Assembly: GCA_033977485.1 (NCBI GenBank)
Contig: CM066993.1
Location: forward strand, 32,900,501-32,964,500
Source of the DNA: Hydrangea macrophylla
Lineage: Eukaryota; Streptophyta; Magnoliopsida; Cornales; Hydrangeaceae
Direction: 5' to 3'
Length of the DNA: 64,000 nt
Under the pieces are notes generated by a model. The model saw only the letters and a program-made list of their open reading frames with translations, was not told the DNA's origin and ran no database searches. Positions 42,944-53,109 of this stretch are shown here, piece by piece (the stretch's first letter is position 1; each line of letters begins with the position of its first letter). The position numbers were made by a program, and so were the translations under genes.

Positions 42944-43630
42944 TATAGATACCCCATTTTTTCAACTATCATATTTAGGAGACCCAAAGCTTGGTAGTTC
43001 ACGATGATTGAAAGGACTTAAAAGGACTAATGGAAGATAGTTCTATCTCTTAAAATACTCAAAAAGAGATACAAATGACCAAAATACCCCTAAAAGCCCA
43101 AACACTCCTAGATTTGGACTGAAAGTTCTGGAAACATGCTACGTCATAAGAAAAGTGATAAAATGAGTTTTGAAGAAAATCAGACGAAAATGTCAGCTCC
43201 TGGGAGCTCCGAGAGGTTCCCAGAACTTCTTGGAGATCCTAAGTTTGACCGATTTGACCTTAAAGTTGACTTTGAAACCGGAGTACCGTATCATTTTTCA
43301 AATATTTTTCATGGATACTAGAGGTCAATAGCTTTCTAACAGTATATCATTACATGATTTTGGGATTTAAAACAAATTTATTATGAATTTCTGAATGTGA
43401 CAAAGAAGATTAAATCAACTTTTATCGCGCATACTGCAAATCTTTTCAAAGTGACCTAACTCTGAACTATTTTTTTATGGAATGTAGACTCCATTACCTT
43501 TCCAACAATATATCACAAGCTTAATTTGGAGTTTGTACGCATTTTCTGTGAATTTTGGACGAAATAGGGCCTTTTTTGCAAATACCAGAACCTCTGGGGG
43601 CCTTAAAGTAAATTTTTGGGCGTCTAAGGA

Positions 43631-43698
43631 GCAGTGCCGCGATGGCACTAGGCCACTACCGCGGTGGCACATGGCCAGTGCTGCGGCAGCACTCAACC
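43631..43698. repeat. U3 self-complementary tract in GI 3' LTR
   Basis: GCAGTGCCGCGATGGCACTA, CTACCGCGGTGGCACATGGC and AGTGCTGCGGCAGCACTCAA lie 140-207 bp upstream of the TATA box. The matching part of the 5' LTR (24043-24075) has decayed to AT-rich sequence. Confidence 0.65.
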
Positions 43699-43837
43699 CC
43701 CGCTGAAGCCATTTTTGTAATTTATTTTGGGGGTCCAAATTGAATAATTCGTAAGCTAGAACAACGTAGTTTCTTATTCACAGATGTTTGGACCAATGGG
43801 AGCACTTTCTAAAGCCCAAAACTACCCCAAATTGGCC

Positions 43838-43847
43838 TATATAAACC
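43838..43847 (+). promoter_or_regulatory. TATA box in GI 3' LTR
   Basis: CTATATAAAC followed by CCCC, as at 24203. Confidence 0.65.
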
Positions 43848-45952
43848 CCCTTTGCTCTTCATTTTGGGGGGGAAAGCTTACAAAAGTTGTACAGAGGAAG
43901 AGAGATAGAGATAGGTTTAGAAGAGAGAAAGGGAGCTTCTCCAACTGATTTTCTATAAGAAAGTGAGCACTAATTTTGTTTCCTTCCATTACTTCTCTTA
44001 TACTTCACATTCAAATCCTCCCCAACCACCATTCTTGAGCAATCTTGAGTTAGGAAGCTACTTCCATGTCCAAACGTCAATATCTATGAGTGAAACACCA
44101 AGCTACAAGTCCAAAATCACATTGATTATCATCAATTGATTGTTATTATTTGCTTGTTTGTATAAATATTCATCTCTCCTTACTCATTTATTTTTTATTT
44201 TTCTTTGATTAGTTACTAGTTCGTCATCATCTAAATGATGACATGGTGTTTGAGGTGAGTGAATCCTTATGGATAGTAGCTCTTTACCTCAAAAACATGT
44301 TTGATAGATGATGATTCTTACGTCAATACTTCCAAAGTATTCTTGAAGTTATGCTCAAATGAAAACAAATCTCTCCAACAATCTTGGAAGTTCTTGACTT
44401 GGGTTTGATGTTGATATTCCAAGAGGTTAAAATCTCCATTTGGTGTTAAAAACATGCTTTCAAAATCCCTATTTCAAAACCCCTCTAAAGCCCCCAACAT
44501 TTAGATTCTAAGAAATAAACCTTGTTTTTCTCAAACAATCTTCAAAATAGTGAGTTATTCAACTTCAAAATAATATTCTGAGTTCAATACTCAATGGGTG
44601 ATTACAAGACCACTTGGAAAGTCTTCCTAACTCATTATAGAACACCCATGATTTTTGGTTTGACTTGAAAACACTTGGAAGGGTTCCATTTTGACTCAAA
44701 CATTCCATCCAAACATTCCATTTTTGCTGTCACAGTAGCTTGGTTGACTTTTAATTTTTTTTCCATAAAACTTTTCCAAAGATAGTGGCCTCAACTCATT
44801 TTTCTCTTGAACTTCAACATTTTCTAAGAATTTTCAGCATTTCAGTCGACAGTACGAACACTGTTTCTAAGCAACCTCTCATGTTCATATGATTTTTCTC
44901 AATCTATGATAGTTATTGTAGTTTGGCTTTTTGGTATGTGTTCTAGACACAATAAGGATTATCTCCTTAAAAAAATCATGAACTAAAAATATTTCTAACC
45001 TCACTTTTCTATTTTTACAAAATCAACTCACTGTTCTGTCCACTATTCACAGTAAGCATGTTTTGAGTGCTTCTCTTTAATTTGATGCATACATGCAATC
45101 CAAATTAACTCATCTCTTAGGAAGTAGACATTTGTATATACCCTACAATGACATTCTTCATTCGTTCATGCATATTATATGGTTTCAAGTCATTCTAGAA
45201 AATCCATGAACACAAACACACTACTACCTTGCATATACTAGGTTCATACATTACATCCATGCAAGATTTGGGGTCTTTTGTGACTCCTAATCTAAGAAGA
45301 TCATAAGGAATGAACGATCACCCGTTCATTTTCTCCCAATCTAATCTTCCTTTCTCTTCCGTCCCGGGAATTGAGAAATATTCTTTCTCAAAGATTAACA
45401 TGCATCATACTAGTTTGCTATGCATATTTTTGACTTCTTTGATTATTTGTTTCAAGAATAATTCATGTCCCCCTTCTAGACTAGAAAAACTTGATTACTT
45501 GATATGTGATTAGATGATTTTTCGTACGTTTGTTTGTGTGATCTTTCACTTTTGCATTGTGTGATATTTGGCTTAGATCTTATGAATGATATCTTATCTT
45601 TTGATCTTATATTTTAAGATTCTTATGTGATGTAATATACTATCATAGTATTAGTTGTCGAACCAAACATAGTAAAAGATTATTATTTGGATGATAATTG
45701 AGGCCCGTTAAGAGACGGAGTTGAGGGTGTTTTAGTTGTGACAAAGGCTTGTTCCTCTCTCCTACCAAAACCCCGAGCCAAGTTCTTTGGTTATGAAGGG
45801 CCGGTGCCCTTTATCCATTTGGGTGAGTCAAAATTAGGTTTCTTGGTTGCTTAAAGACCAAGTGGCGACTCTGTATCTATTTTCAATAGACCTCTCTTTT
45901 CATTTCTTCAATCAATTTCAATACAAAGGCAAATCAATTCCGTGTGTCCACA

Positions 45953-45957
45953 GTATG
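45953..45957. repeat. Target-site duplication of GI, right copy
   Basis: GTATG after the LTR end CCACA. Matches 23350-23354. Confidence 0.75.
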
Positions 45958-47226
45958 TAGATGAAACTACACGGATGATGGTTTTACCGGCAAAAGAGTG
46001 TTCCCATTTGACAATATTGCATTGAAAAGAAAGGATCATAACAATTAAGTACGTGAATATGATCTCTCACAGTTAAGTTTAGTTAGCTCAAATTCTTTGC
46101 TTAACTTAATTTTCTTTATGTACTTAAGCTTATAATTACACTATCAGCGAAATCTCATTTTCTTACATAGCAAACATTTCAAATCTTTTAATGTTGCCCT
46201 TACATGTTACTTATATCCCAATTTTAAGGTGAAGGTGTTGATTATTATCTTCTACCAATCCTTGCATATTGAGGACCTAGGATGGAAGCTAAGATGGACA
46301 TGACACAAAAAAGAACTTATTCGGCCCATTCTTGGAGTCGAAAATTTGAGCATGGTTGATTAATTTGGATTTGAAAGAACAATACTTTCCTCATAACTAT
46401 AAGTCAAATCCCACATCATTGACCTATTGGATTTTGCACCATCGAGGTCGAGTGCTCCTAATTTCTGCAAAGGAGGCGTAATATCGACAATGTTCCAAGA
46501 TCCTCCTCTAAGTCATGCTAAATTCCATTTAACAGTTCAGAAGGATCTAGACGACCATAGCACCAGAATCATTGTCCCTAGAAACTTTAGCCTAGGGATT
46601 TCTAGGGACCATTGTTCTAGTGTTGTGATCATCTAGATCCTTCTGAACTATTAAATGGAATTTAGCACGACTTAGAGGAGGATCTTGGAACATTTTCAAT
46701 ATCATGCCTCCTTTGCAACAATTAGGAGCGCGTAGCCTCGATGGTAAAAAATCCAATGGTCAATGATGACGTAGTTTGGCTCGCAATTATGAGGAAGTAT
46801 TTTTCTCAAATCCAAAGCAATCTCCTTGCTTAATTGTTCAGCCCCAAGAATGAACCGAATAACTTATTTTTCATGCCACAGCCAACTTAGTTTCCATCTC
46901 GGCTCCTCAATATACAAGGATTGGCAGAAGTTAATAATTGGCACATTCACTTGTAAATTGCGATATAAGTAACATGTAAGCGGAACATTAAAAGATTTGG
47001 AATGTTTACTATGTAAGAACATGAGACTTTGTTATTAGTGTAATAAGATTAAGTACATAAAGAAAACAAAGCAAGGTCAAGAATATGAGTCAATGAAACT
47101 CAAATATGAGAGATCATGTCCACAAACTCAATTGTTATGATCATATATGTTCAAAGCATTAGTGTCAAATGAGAGCCCTTTTGTTGCTCAAACCATCATC
47201 CACATAGTTTCATCTACATATATTCT
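45958..47226. repeat. Long inverted repeat (foldback-like element)
   Basis: The left arm (about 45958-46590) and right arm (about 46603-47226) are complementary over about 620 bp, roughly 80% by eye. The outer parts are TAGATGAAACTACACGGATG against CATCCACATAGTTTCATCTA, and the centre lies near TTTAGCCTAGGG (46594-46605). GI inserted at its left boundary; about 24 more bases of the left arm seem to lie at 23331-23354. No transposase is seen. It could be a non-autonomous long-TIR transposon. The ORF at 46427-46636 crosses the centre and is fortuitous. Confidence 0.8.
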
Positions 47227-48047
47227 CTATCGCAAACTATGACAAATTAAGTGATACTGCTGGGAATTTCAACATTTTGAGAAGTTAATTAATTGTGTTA
47301 AAAGTTTATAATTTTTATTATTGTACTCGTTTTGAGTTTAAATTTACATGTACATTATCACATCAGATGAAAATTGGAAGTGACAAAGTTAAAAAGTACC
47401 AACTTAAAGTGCCTTGGCTTTTCAAAGACAAATTGTAGCAATTAATATGATTCAACACAAGCAACCAAACTTTAATTATCGATTGCACCTCAGAATCAGT
47501 TATTTTCTTTTGTATCATTTATAACATCATTTTCTCTACTACCTAAATTGCCCTTACGCCTACCAACCACTTCAGTGATTTTTTTCTCTAGATCTTCATT
47601 TGATTCAATAATTCATCTCTCGTTTTATCACGAGTTTAAGGCTAAAATTGCAAAAATAATTGAAAAAAAGATACCAAGCTATGGTAAAAAAATATTCTCA
47701 TTCTAGCATTTGTTTTTCCATGTCACCCACAAGCTTAGGACGTGTTTATATAAGATGATATTTTTTTAGTTTAAAAAAAAAGGGGTTTTTTCTTCTTTGT
47801 TTTTTTAAATGGAAACTAGGCTTTGTTCGATTCATTAACATAGGAAAAGAAAAACATGAAAAAGGCAATTTTTTTTTTGGTTTCTCATGTGTTTTACTTC
47901 ATTATTTTGTAGCAATTAAAAATTTTCTTTAATTCAAGTGTAACTTCAGAAAGAAAAGAGGAACCTGACTCTGAAATTTCTCCATTTAAAGTAATTTCTC
48001 ATTTTATAAATACATGTATATGTATATTGCAATCTTATTATCGTATA
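47227..48047. other. AT-rich unassigned spacer
   Basis: It contains homopolymer runs (for example 47764-47800) and no recognisable gene, LTR edge or repeat. It could be old host intergenic DNA or decayed transposon. Confidence 0.4.
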
Positions 48048-48462
48048 TGATACGCCCAAAATGGTCCAGTAATCCAGGTGTTCTAGGTCTGACCTCAACC
48101 AATCTCTTTCCAGACCAGGACAAGCACAACTGCTTGGGTGATCACTATCCCAAGCGATCCAGGATACTTAAGGTTTCTGAGTTATGTAGCACGGGGTCCC
48201 GCCAGAGGAGAAATCCGACCTAGAATTCGGGATAACACCCCTAATAACTAAATAGCTCGAGACTAGCTCGGCTCATCCAAAGGCGTACCCCATACAGCTT
48301 GAAATCCATCAGTTTCCTAAACTACTTAGGGAACCTTCTAGATACGCGTATACAGTTTCCTTATCAAATTAGAAAACTGGCCGAATTTGTAGCAATCTCC
48401 ATAGGCTGTCAATTAGCTACCTAATCAGGCTCAAATGCCTTGTAAGGGAGTACTCTTCCTTC

Positions 48463-48470
48463 TATAAAAG
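48463..48470 (+). promoter_or_regulatory. TATA box of Tat LTR
   Basis: TATAAAAG followed by GGTCC, as in LTR E. Confidence 0.6.
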
Positions 48471-48663
48471 GGTCCAACCATCCCTCTAAGAGGGGATCTT
48501 AAGTTCAATTGAACCAACTACCATTTTCAAACATTTCCCAAAGAAACCTAGTATCATCCCTGCACGACCGACCCTTGATAGTTCCGGTCAACATTGTTGG
48601 ATCACCAAGGTCCCTGTAGTAGTTTCTTATACTTAGTGGAAGTGCTCGGACACACACGTGGAT

Positions 48664-48668
48664 GTATG
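48664..48668. repeat. Target-site duplication of Athila, left copy
   Basis: GTATG before TGATCGGG. Matches 56996-57000. Confidence 0.85.
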
Positions 48669-49995
48669 TGATCGGGAGAGAACAAATCCTATTTATACGC
48701 CTTAACGAGCATTTGTTAGTATCTTTTTATCCTGTTGTTGTATATTTTTACTTCGTTTTCTATTTTCTGACAGGTTTTGGAAGAAATCAAGTATATCAGG
48801 CTAAACAGGGTGAAAAAGCAGAAGAAAAGAAGCTGAAAAAGCCAGTTCGCGCGCGCAAGAATCCAGAAATCGCGCACGCGCGCGAGGTCCCAAATGTCGC
48901 GCTCGCGCGACCCGCGCGCGCGATATGTGTAAAAAGCAAAGATATGTATTTCAGTATATGGAAGACTCCTGTGTAAACGAAACTGCTGAATGACGTCCAA
49001 ACTGTAAAATATATCAGTTTCAGTTCGTTTCGGGTTAGGAGAGCTTCCAAAGCTTGTTGTAAACTCTATATATACCCTATTTTACTTCAAATTAGGGGTT
49101 GGACAATTGTTACACACCTATACACACATACACATACAGCCATATAGACTAAAATTCCAGCCCTTGAAGAGGGAAAAGCAAGGAGAAGAAGAAGAAGAAG
49201 ACCAAGGATCTCCATGGCCTCCTCCATCAACTACTTGCCGATCTCAACTTCCATGGCAGCTTAGACCTAGATCTAGGGTTTCAATGAAGCCCTAGTTGAG
49301 TAATAGGGAGTATTTTATGTTTTTATTTTAGTTTTATTATGAATGGATGACAGTCACATATTCCGAGGATTTTTATAAATAATTCGTACTTCTATTGATT
49401 AAATCATTGCTTTCAAAGTTTATTCTTGTCTTAGATCTGTTTTGAATGTGATGTGCTCAATGATCTATGCTTGTTGTGCTTGTTTAGATTATTTACATGT
49501 GATGGTGCTTTATTGATTTGTGCTATCAAGTATCTGAATAATCCATGCCTAGATTAGACGAATTATGTCACAACCCTAGTTTAGTGTGGGATAATTCGTG
49601 CTAACCAAAGATGGAAGATGTTGGTGCTTGAACCATGATTATTCTCTTGACGGAGGAATTGGGCTTGTAGCCACAATTCCCCATATTCATCCAACGTAAT
49701 ACGCTAGAGTAATTCATAAATACCCTTATTATGAAGCTAGTGGTGGAATTGCAATCCTAGGTTCCCTTTACATATTTACAAAAACACCTTTAATTGCTTT
49801 CATAGTTTAGATTTATTTTTATTGTTAGTTTAATTAAAATCAAATCAAAATCCGTTGTCATAATTAACTAAAGTTAGGTTTTAAAATTAAGTCGCTGTAG
49901 TTAACCAATCCCTGTGGGTTCGACCTTTGCTTTCACTACTACAAATCTTTTGAAAAGTAAAGAACACTTTTTATATCTTGATACTGACAACATCA
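48669..49995 (+). mobile_element. 5' LTR of Athila
   Basis: TGATCGGGAGAG...GACAACATCA. A GC-rich CGCG tract (48846-48925) lies 140-220 bp upstream of a TATA box. Frames at 48662-49050 and 49107-49295 recur in both LTRs and are read through U3/R, without recognisable products. Confidence 0.9.
49066..49075 (+). promoter_or_regulatory. TATA box of Athila 5' LTR
   Basis: CTATATATAC, repeated at 56068 in the other LTR. Confidence 0.6.
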
Positions 49996-50000
49996 ATTTT

Positions 50001-50017
50001 TGGCGCCGTTGCCGGAG
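50001..50017 (+). other. Athila primer-binding site (tRNA-Asp)
   Basis: TGGCGCCGTTGCCGGAG matches the complement of the plant tRNA-Asp 3' end with one mismatch. It lies five bases after the LTR end. Confidence 0.85.
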
Positions 50018-50601
50018 ATTGCAAATTACTACCTTTAATTTTATAATCTTAGTTTAGTTAATTCGTAAATATTAGATTAGTTTTTAGTTTTCTTATTTTC
50101 CGTTTTTGTTTTAAATTACTAACTTGTTCTTTTATTTTATAGGTTTTCGAGTCATCAAATTCCAACATTTCCAAGTGGAGTAGCTAATTACATCAAAGGA
50201 GCTTACGCAAATAAAATAAATAAAAATTAAGTAAATTGCTCGCTTTAACTTCGTATCAAATCACTGTAAGTCAGGGCGCTGAGACGCAATTACTTGCATT
50301 AGGTTAGTTGTGGAGTGAACACTGCATTAGCTAGGAAACCCGGGGCGCTGGGCTTGACGCGGTCATTGCATTACAGGATAATATTCATGCATCATAGTAG
50401 TACTGTGTGCTTGCTTGTCGTCTTATTTGCGTGATTGCTATTTGTTTCTTTTGTTTAGTCAGTCTTTGTTTTTAGTTTCTTTTTCTTTATTTTAGTTTAT
50501 GTTAAGTACACGTTCAAATAAACCAGAATTAAAATCTTTTTCTTGAACTTGAACGTACCTTAAGAACTAGTAAGTCCACAACCCAAGCTCCGAGAGTTGG
50601 G
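50018..50601 (+). mobile_element. Athila leader
   Basis: An untranslated AT-rich stretch with two GGGCGCTG phrases (50274, 50342). No gene is seen. Confidence 0.5.
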
Positions 50602-53109
50602 TTGCAAGACGACGATTCAACTCTGATTCCGTCGTCGTTGTTTGAGGCCGAAATTCAAAGTACCCGTGAACGGTTAAGGAAAACTCGAACTTTGAAAATC
50701 GAACCGATTAAAATGGCAGACATTGGAAATAACAATAACAACCAAAATAACAACGGAGATAATATGAATAATCTTAATATACCGCCACCTCCTCCACTTA
50801 TAAATTATTTTATTCCTACTACTTACACGCCACAAGCCGGTATCGAATTACCGGAGGCGATAGCATCTCACTTTGAGATAAAGTCGTCTACGATCTCGCT
50901 ACTTTCTTCTTTCCATGGCCGTCTAAATGAAGATCCATATCAACACTTAGGAGATTTTCAGGATATATGCTCTACTTTGAAAATCCAAAATCTAACTGAT
51001 GATGAGTTAAAATTGCGGCTCTTTCCATTCTCTTTACGAGACAAAGCGAAGCATTGGCTCCCATCACTTGAGCCAAACACAATTAAAACATGGGAAGCCT
51101 TACACACCGCATTTTTATAAAAGTTTTTCCCTATTATGCGTACAAATCAGATAAGGAAATCCATAACCAATTTTGTAATGTAAGATGGGGAAACGCTTTA
51201 CGATACGTGGGAGAAATTTAAAGAATTATTACGCTCGTGTCCACATCATCAGGTTCCTAAGTGGCAACTTGTTCAGGTCTTCTACGAGGGACTAATTCCC
51301 TCTGTCCGTAATACCATCGATGCCGTTTGTGTGGGAACTTTTCTACACAAAAGCGCCGACGAGGCCTGGAAAATTTTTGAAACTTTAAGCGAGAACTCGA
51401 TGCATCAGACTGTGTCGGTACGTTCGGAAGGATATCTTCCTCCACCCAAACGAGAGGTGAAGTTTGAGTTGAGTCATTCAATAGAATTTCAAGAATTATC
51501 TAAAAAACTTGACCGCCTTATGACAATGAATCAAGCGATAACCGCACCTCCTCACGAAGTATGTGAATTGTGTTCTGCACCGTCACATAATATCTTTACA
51601 TGCCCATCGGCATCTCAGTTTCCCGAATTTGTGGAGCAACACGTAAATGCTATGCAACAATTCCCACAAAAAAATTATACGCCTAGGTCGAATAATTTTC
51701 CTAACACTTATCGAACCCAGTTTCCACAAAATCAATACCAACACCCTCCTTCTAATCCTAACCCCCTAAGGACTAACGCTTTTGAGGAGACGGTGTTGGC
51801 TTCCCTTAAGAATATTGAAACTCAAGTCCAAGCACAAGCACAAATAGTGCACTCTCACACACAATCCATTGCGAAGCATGAGTCCCAAATTGGACAAATA
51901 GCGAATACAATGAGTCGTAGGAATGAGGGGAAGTTGCCTGCGCAAACTATTCAAAATCCTAAGGGACAATATGAGATTAAGGGGTCGAGTGAACAAGTAA
52001 ATGCCGTATCGACTAGGACGACTATTCGGGAAGATGAAGTTGTTAAGATTCCGGATCAAAATGACGTTAAATCGAATAAAAAAGAGGGTGAGGAGATGAG
52101 TCAAAATAAGAAAGATAAAGAACCGGTCCCAACTAACTATGTTCCAAAGTTACCTTTTCAACCCACTGTTGAGAAACCGTCTAATCTTACAAAGAAAAAT
52201 TCAAAAACTGAGGATATACTCGAGGTGTTTAAACAAGTTAAAATCAATATTCCATTCCTCGATGCGATAAAACAAATTCCCGCTTATGCTAAATGTCTTA
52301 AAGACCTATGTACGCAAAAACGCAAAATACGCAGTCATACTCCTAAAAAGGTCTTCCTCACGGAAAAAGTGAGCTCAATATTCCAACACGCTACTCCGAA
52401 ATATAAAGATCCAGGTACGCCTACGATTTCATGTGTCATAGGTGACACTATCATTCATCGGGCTCTCCTTGACTTAGGAGCTAGTGTTAACCTTTTACCC
52501 TATCACGTCTATAAACAATTAGGACTAGGTGAACTTAAACCTACGGCCGCTACAATACAGTTAGCGGATCGTTCAATTAAAATACCCAGAGGAATCGTCG
52601 AGGACGTCTTGGTTAAAGTTGATAAATGCTATTATCCTGTAGACTTTATGGTCCTTGACACTGAACCTGCATTAGATGCTAGGAAACACATTCCTGTCAT
52701 CTTAGGCCGTCCATTCTTAGCGACTGCTAACGCACGTGTTAACTGCCGGACGGGGGTAATGAAGGTGTCATTTGGGAACATGAATCTCAAATTAAACGTT
52801 TTTAACTCTATTGATCAATCTCCTAAAGACGATGATTACCTATGTGAGGCAGAGATTGAGGTTAGACGAACAATTGAACCAAATAACGTACAACCTGTGG
52901 GTGAGGAAAATAATTTGGTGCGTAGTGAGCGGACGAATTCGACTAATCTGGACTCGAATGATGAATTTACTCGAAAGGTAAGAAATCGATTTGAACATAA
53001 TGAGGGAGAACCGTCAATTGAACTGATTCAAAGCGACGCTATTTCTGCTTATCATCGAGCTCTTCCTGATATCCTACGGGATACACAATCCGAGTTTCAG
53101 CCTCCATGA
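50602..53109 (+). pseudogene. Athila gag-protease, one frame with two stops
   Basis: A single frame of 836 codons is broken only by TAA at 51118-51120 and TAA at 51181-51183. The order is an Asn-rich N-terminus, then gag core (LFPFSLRDKAKHWLPSLEPN near residues 140-160, then DGETLYDTWEKFKELLRSCP after the stops). Next are a zinc knuckle CELCSAPSHNIFTC (near 51571), a Gln/Asn-rich linker, and a Lys/Glu-rich region. The aspartic protease carries ALLDLGASVNLLP (near 52461) and VILGRPFLAT (near 52696). Athila proteases usually have DLGAS here. The frame then ends at TGA without entering RT. Gag forms the particle and the protease matures it. Confidence 0.88.

Larger units (their letters stand above)
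23355..45952 (+). mobile_element. Composite element GI: plus-strand Ogre/Tat-like retrotransposon with nested parts
   Basis: Two related long LTRs (23355-26469 and 42944-45952) in the same orientation are flanked by GTATG. A tRNA-Arg PBS follows the first LTR, and a purine tract (AAAGAGGGGCAAAC) precedes the second. The interior is not one clean element. It holds a truncated GI-type LTR (H), an antisense PMD pseudogene, large tandem arrays and the 3' LTR of an element C, then a gag C-terminus and GI's own 3' repeats. No protease, RT or integrase is visible. GI itself appears gag-only and has suffered insertion and deletion. Confidence 0.7.
42944..45952 (+). mobile_element. 3' LTR of GI
   Basis: TATAGATACCCC ... 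GTGTGTCCACA is collinear with the 5' LTR. It has one copy of the promoter segment and lacks some 5' LTR insertions. It is followed by GTATG. ORFs at 43136-43321, 43475-43738 and 45310-45513 are chance frames; the last has a counterpart at 25844 in the other LTR. Confidence 0.85.
48048..48668 (+). mobile_element. Tat 5' LTR, left part
   Basis: It starts TGATACGCCCAAAATGG. The related LTR E shares the AGTTTCCTAAACTACTTAGG motif (48311) and the TATA box region. It breaks at 48668, where the Athila LTR begins after GTATG. The right remainder is 57001-57109. Confidence 0.65.

Noticed and set aside
46427..46636. ORF across the inverted-repeat centre
   Set aside because: It spans both arms of a hairpin, has no domain and is not conserved between arms.
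48662..49295. ORFs in the Athila LTR as host genes
   Set aside because: They recur at 55705-56294 in the other LTR and cross the CGCG tract, TATA box and R region. No recognised domain.
51257..52104. Minus-strand ORFs inside Athila gag-pro
   Set aside because: Shadows of the sense frame, which carries the gag and protease motifs.
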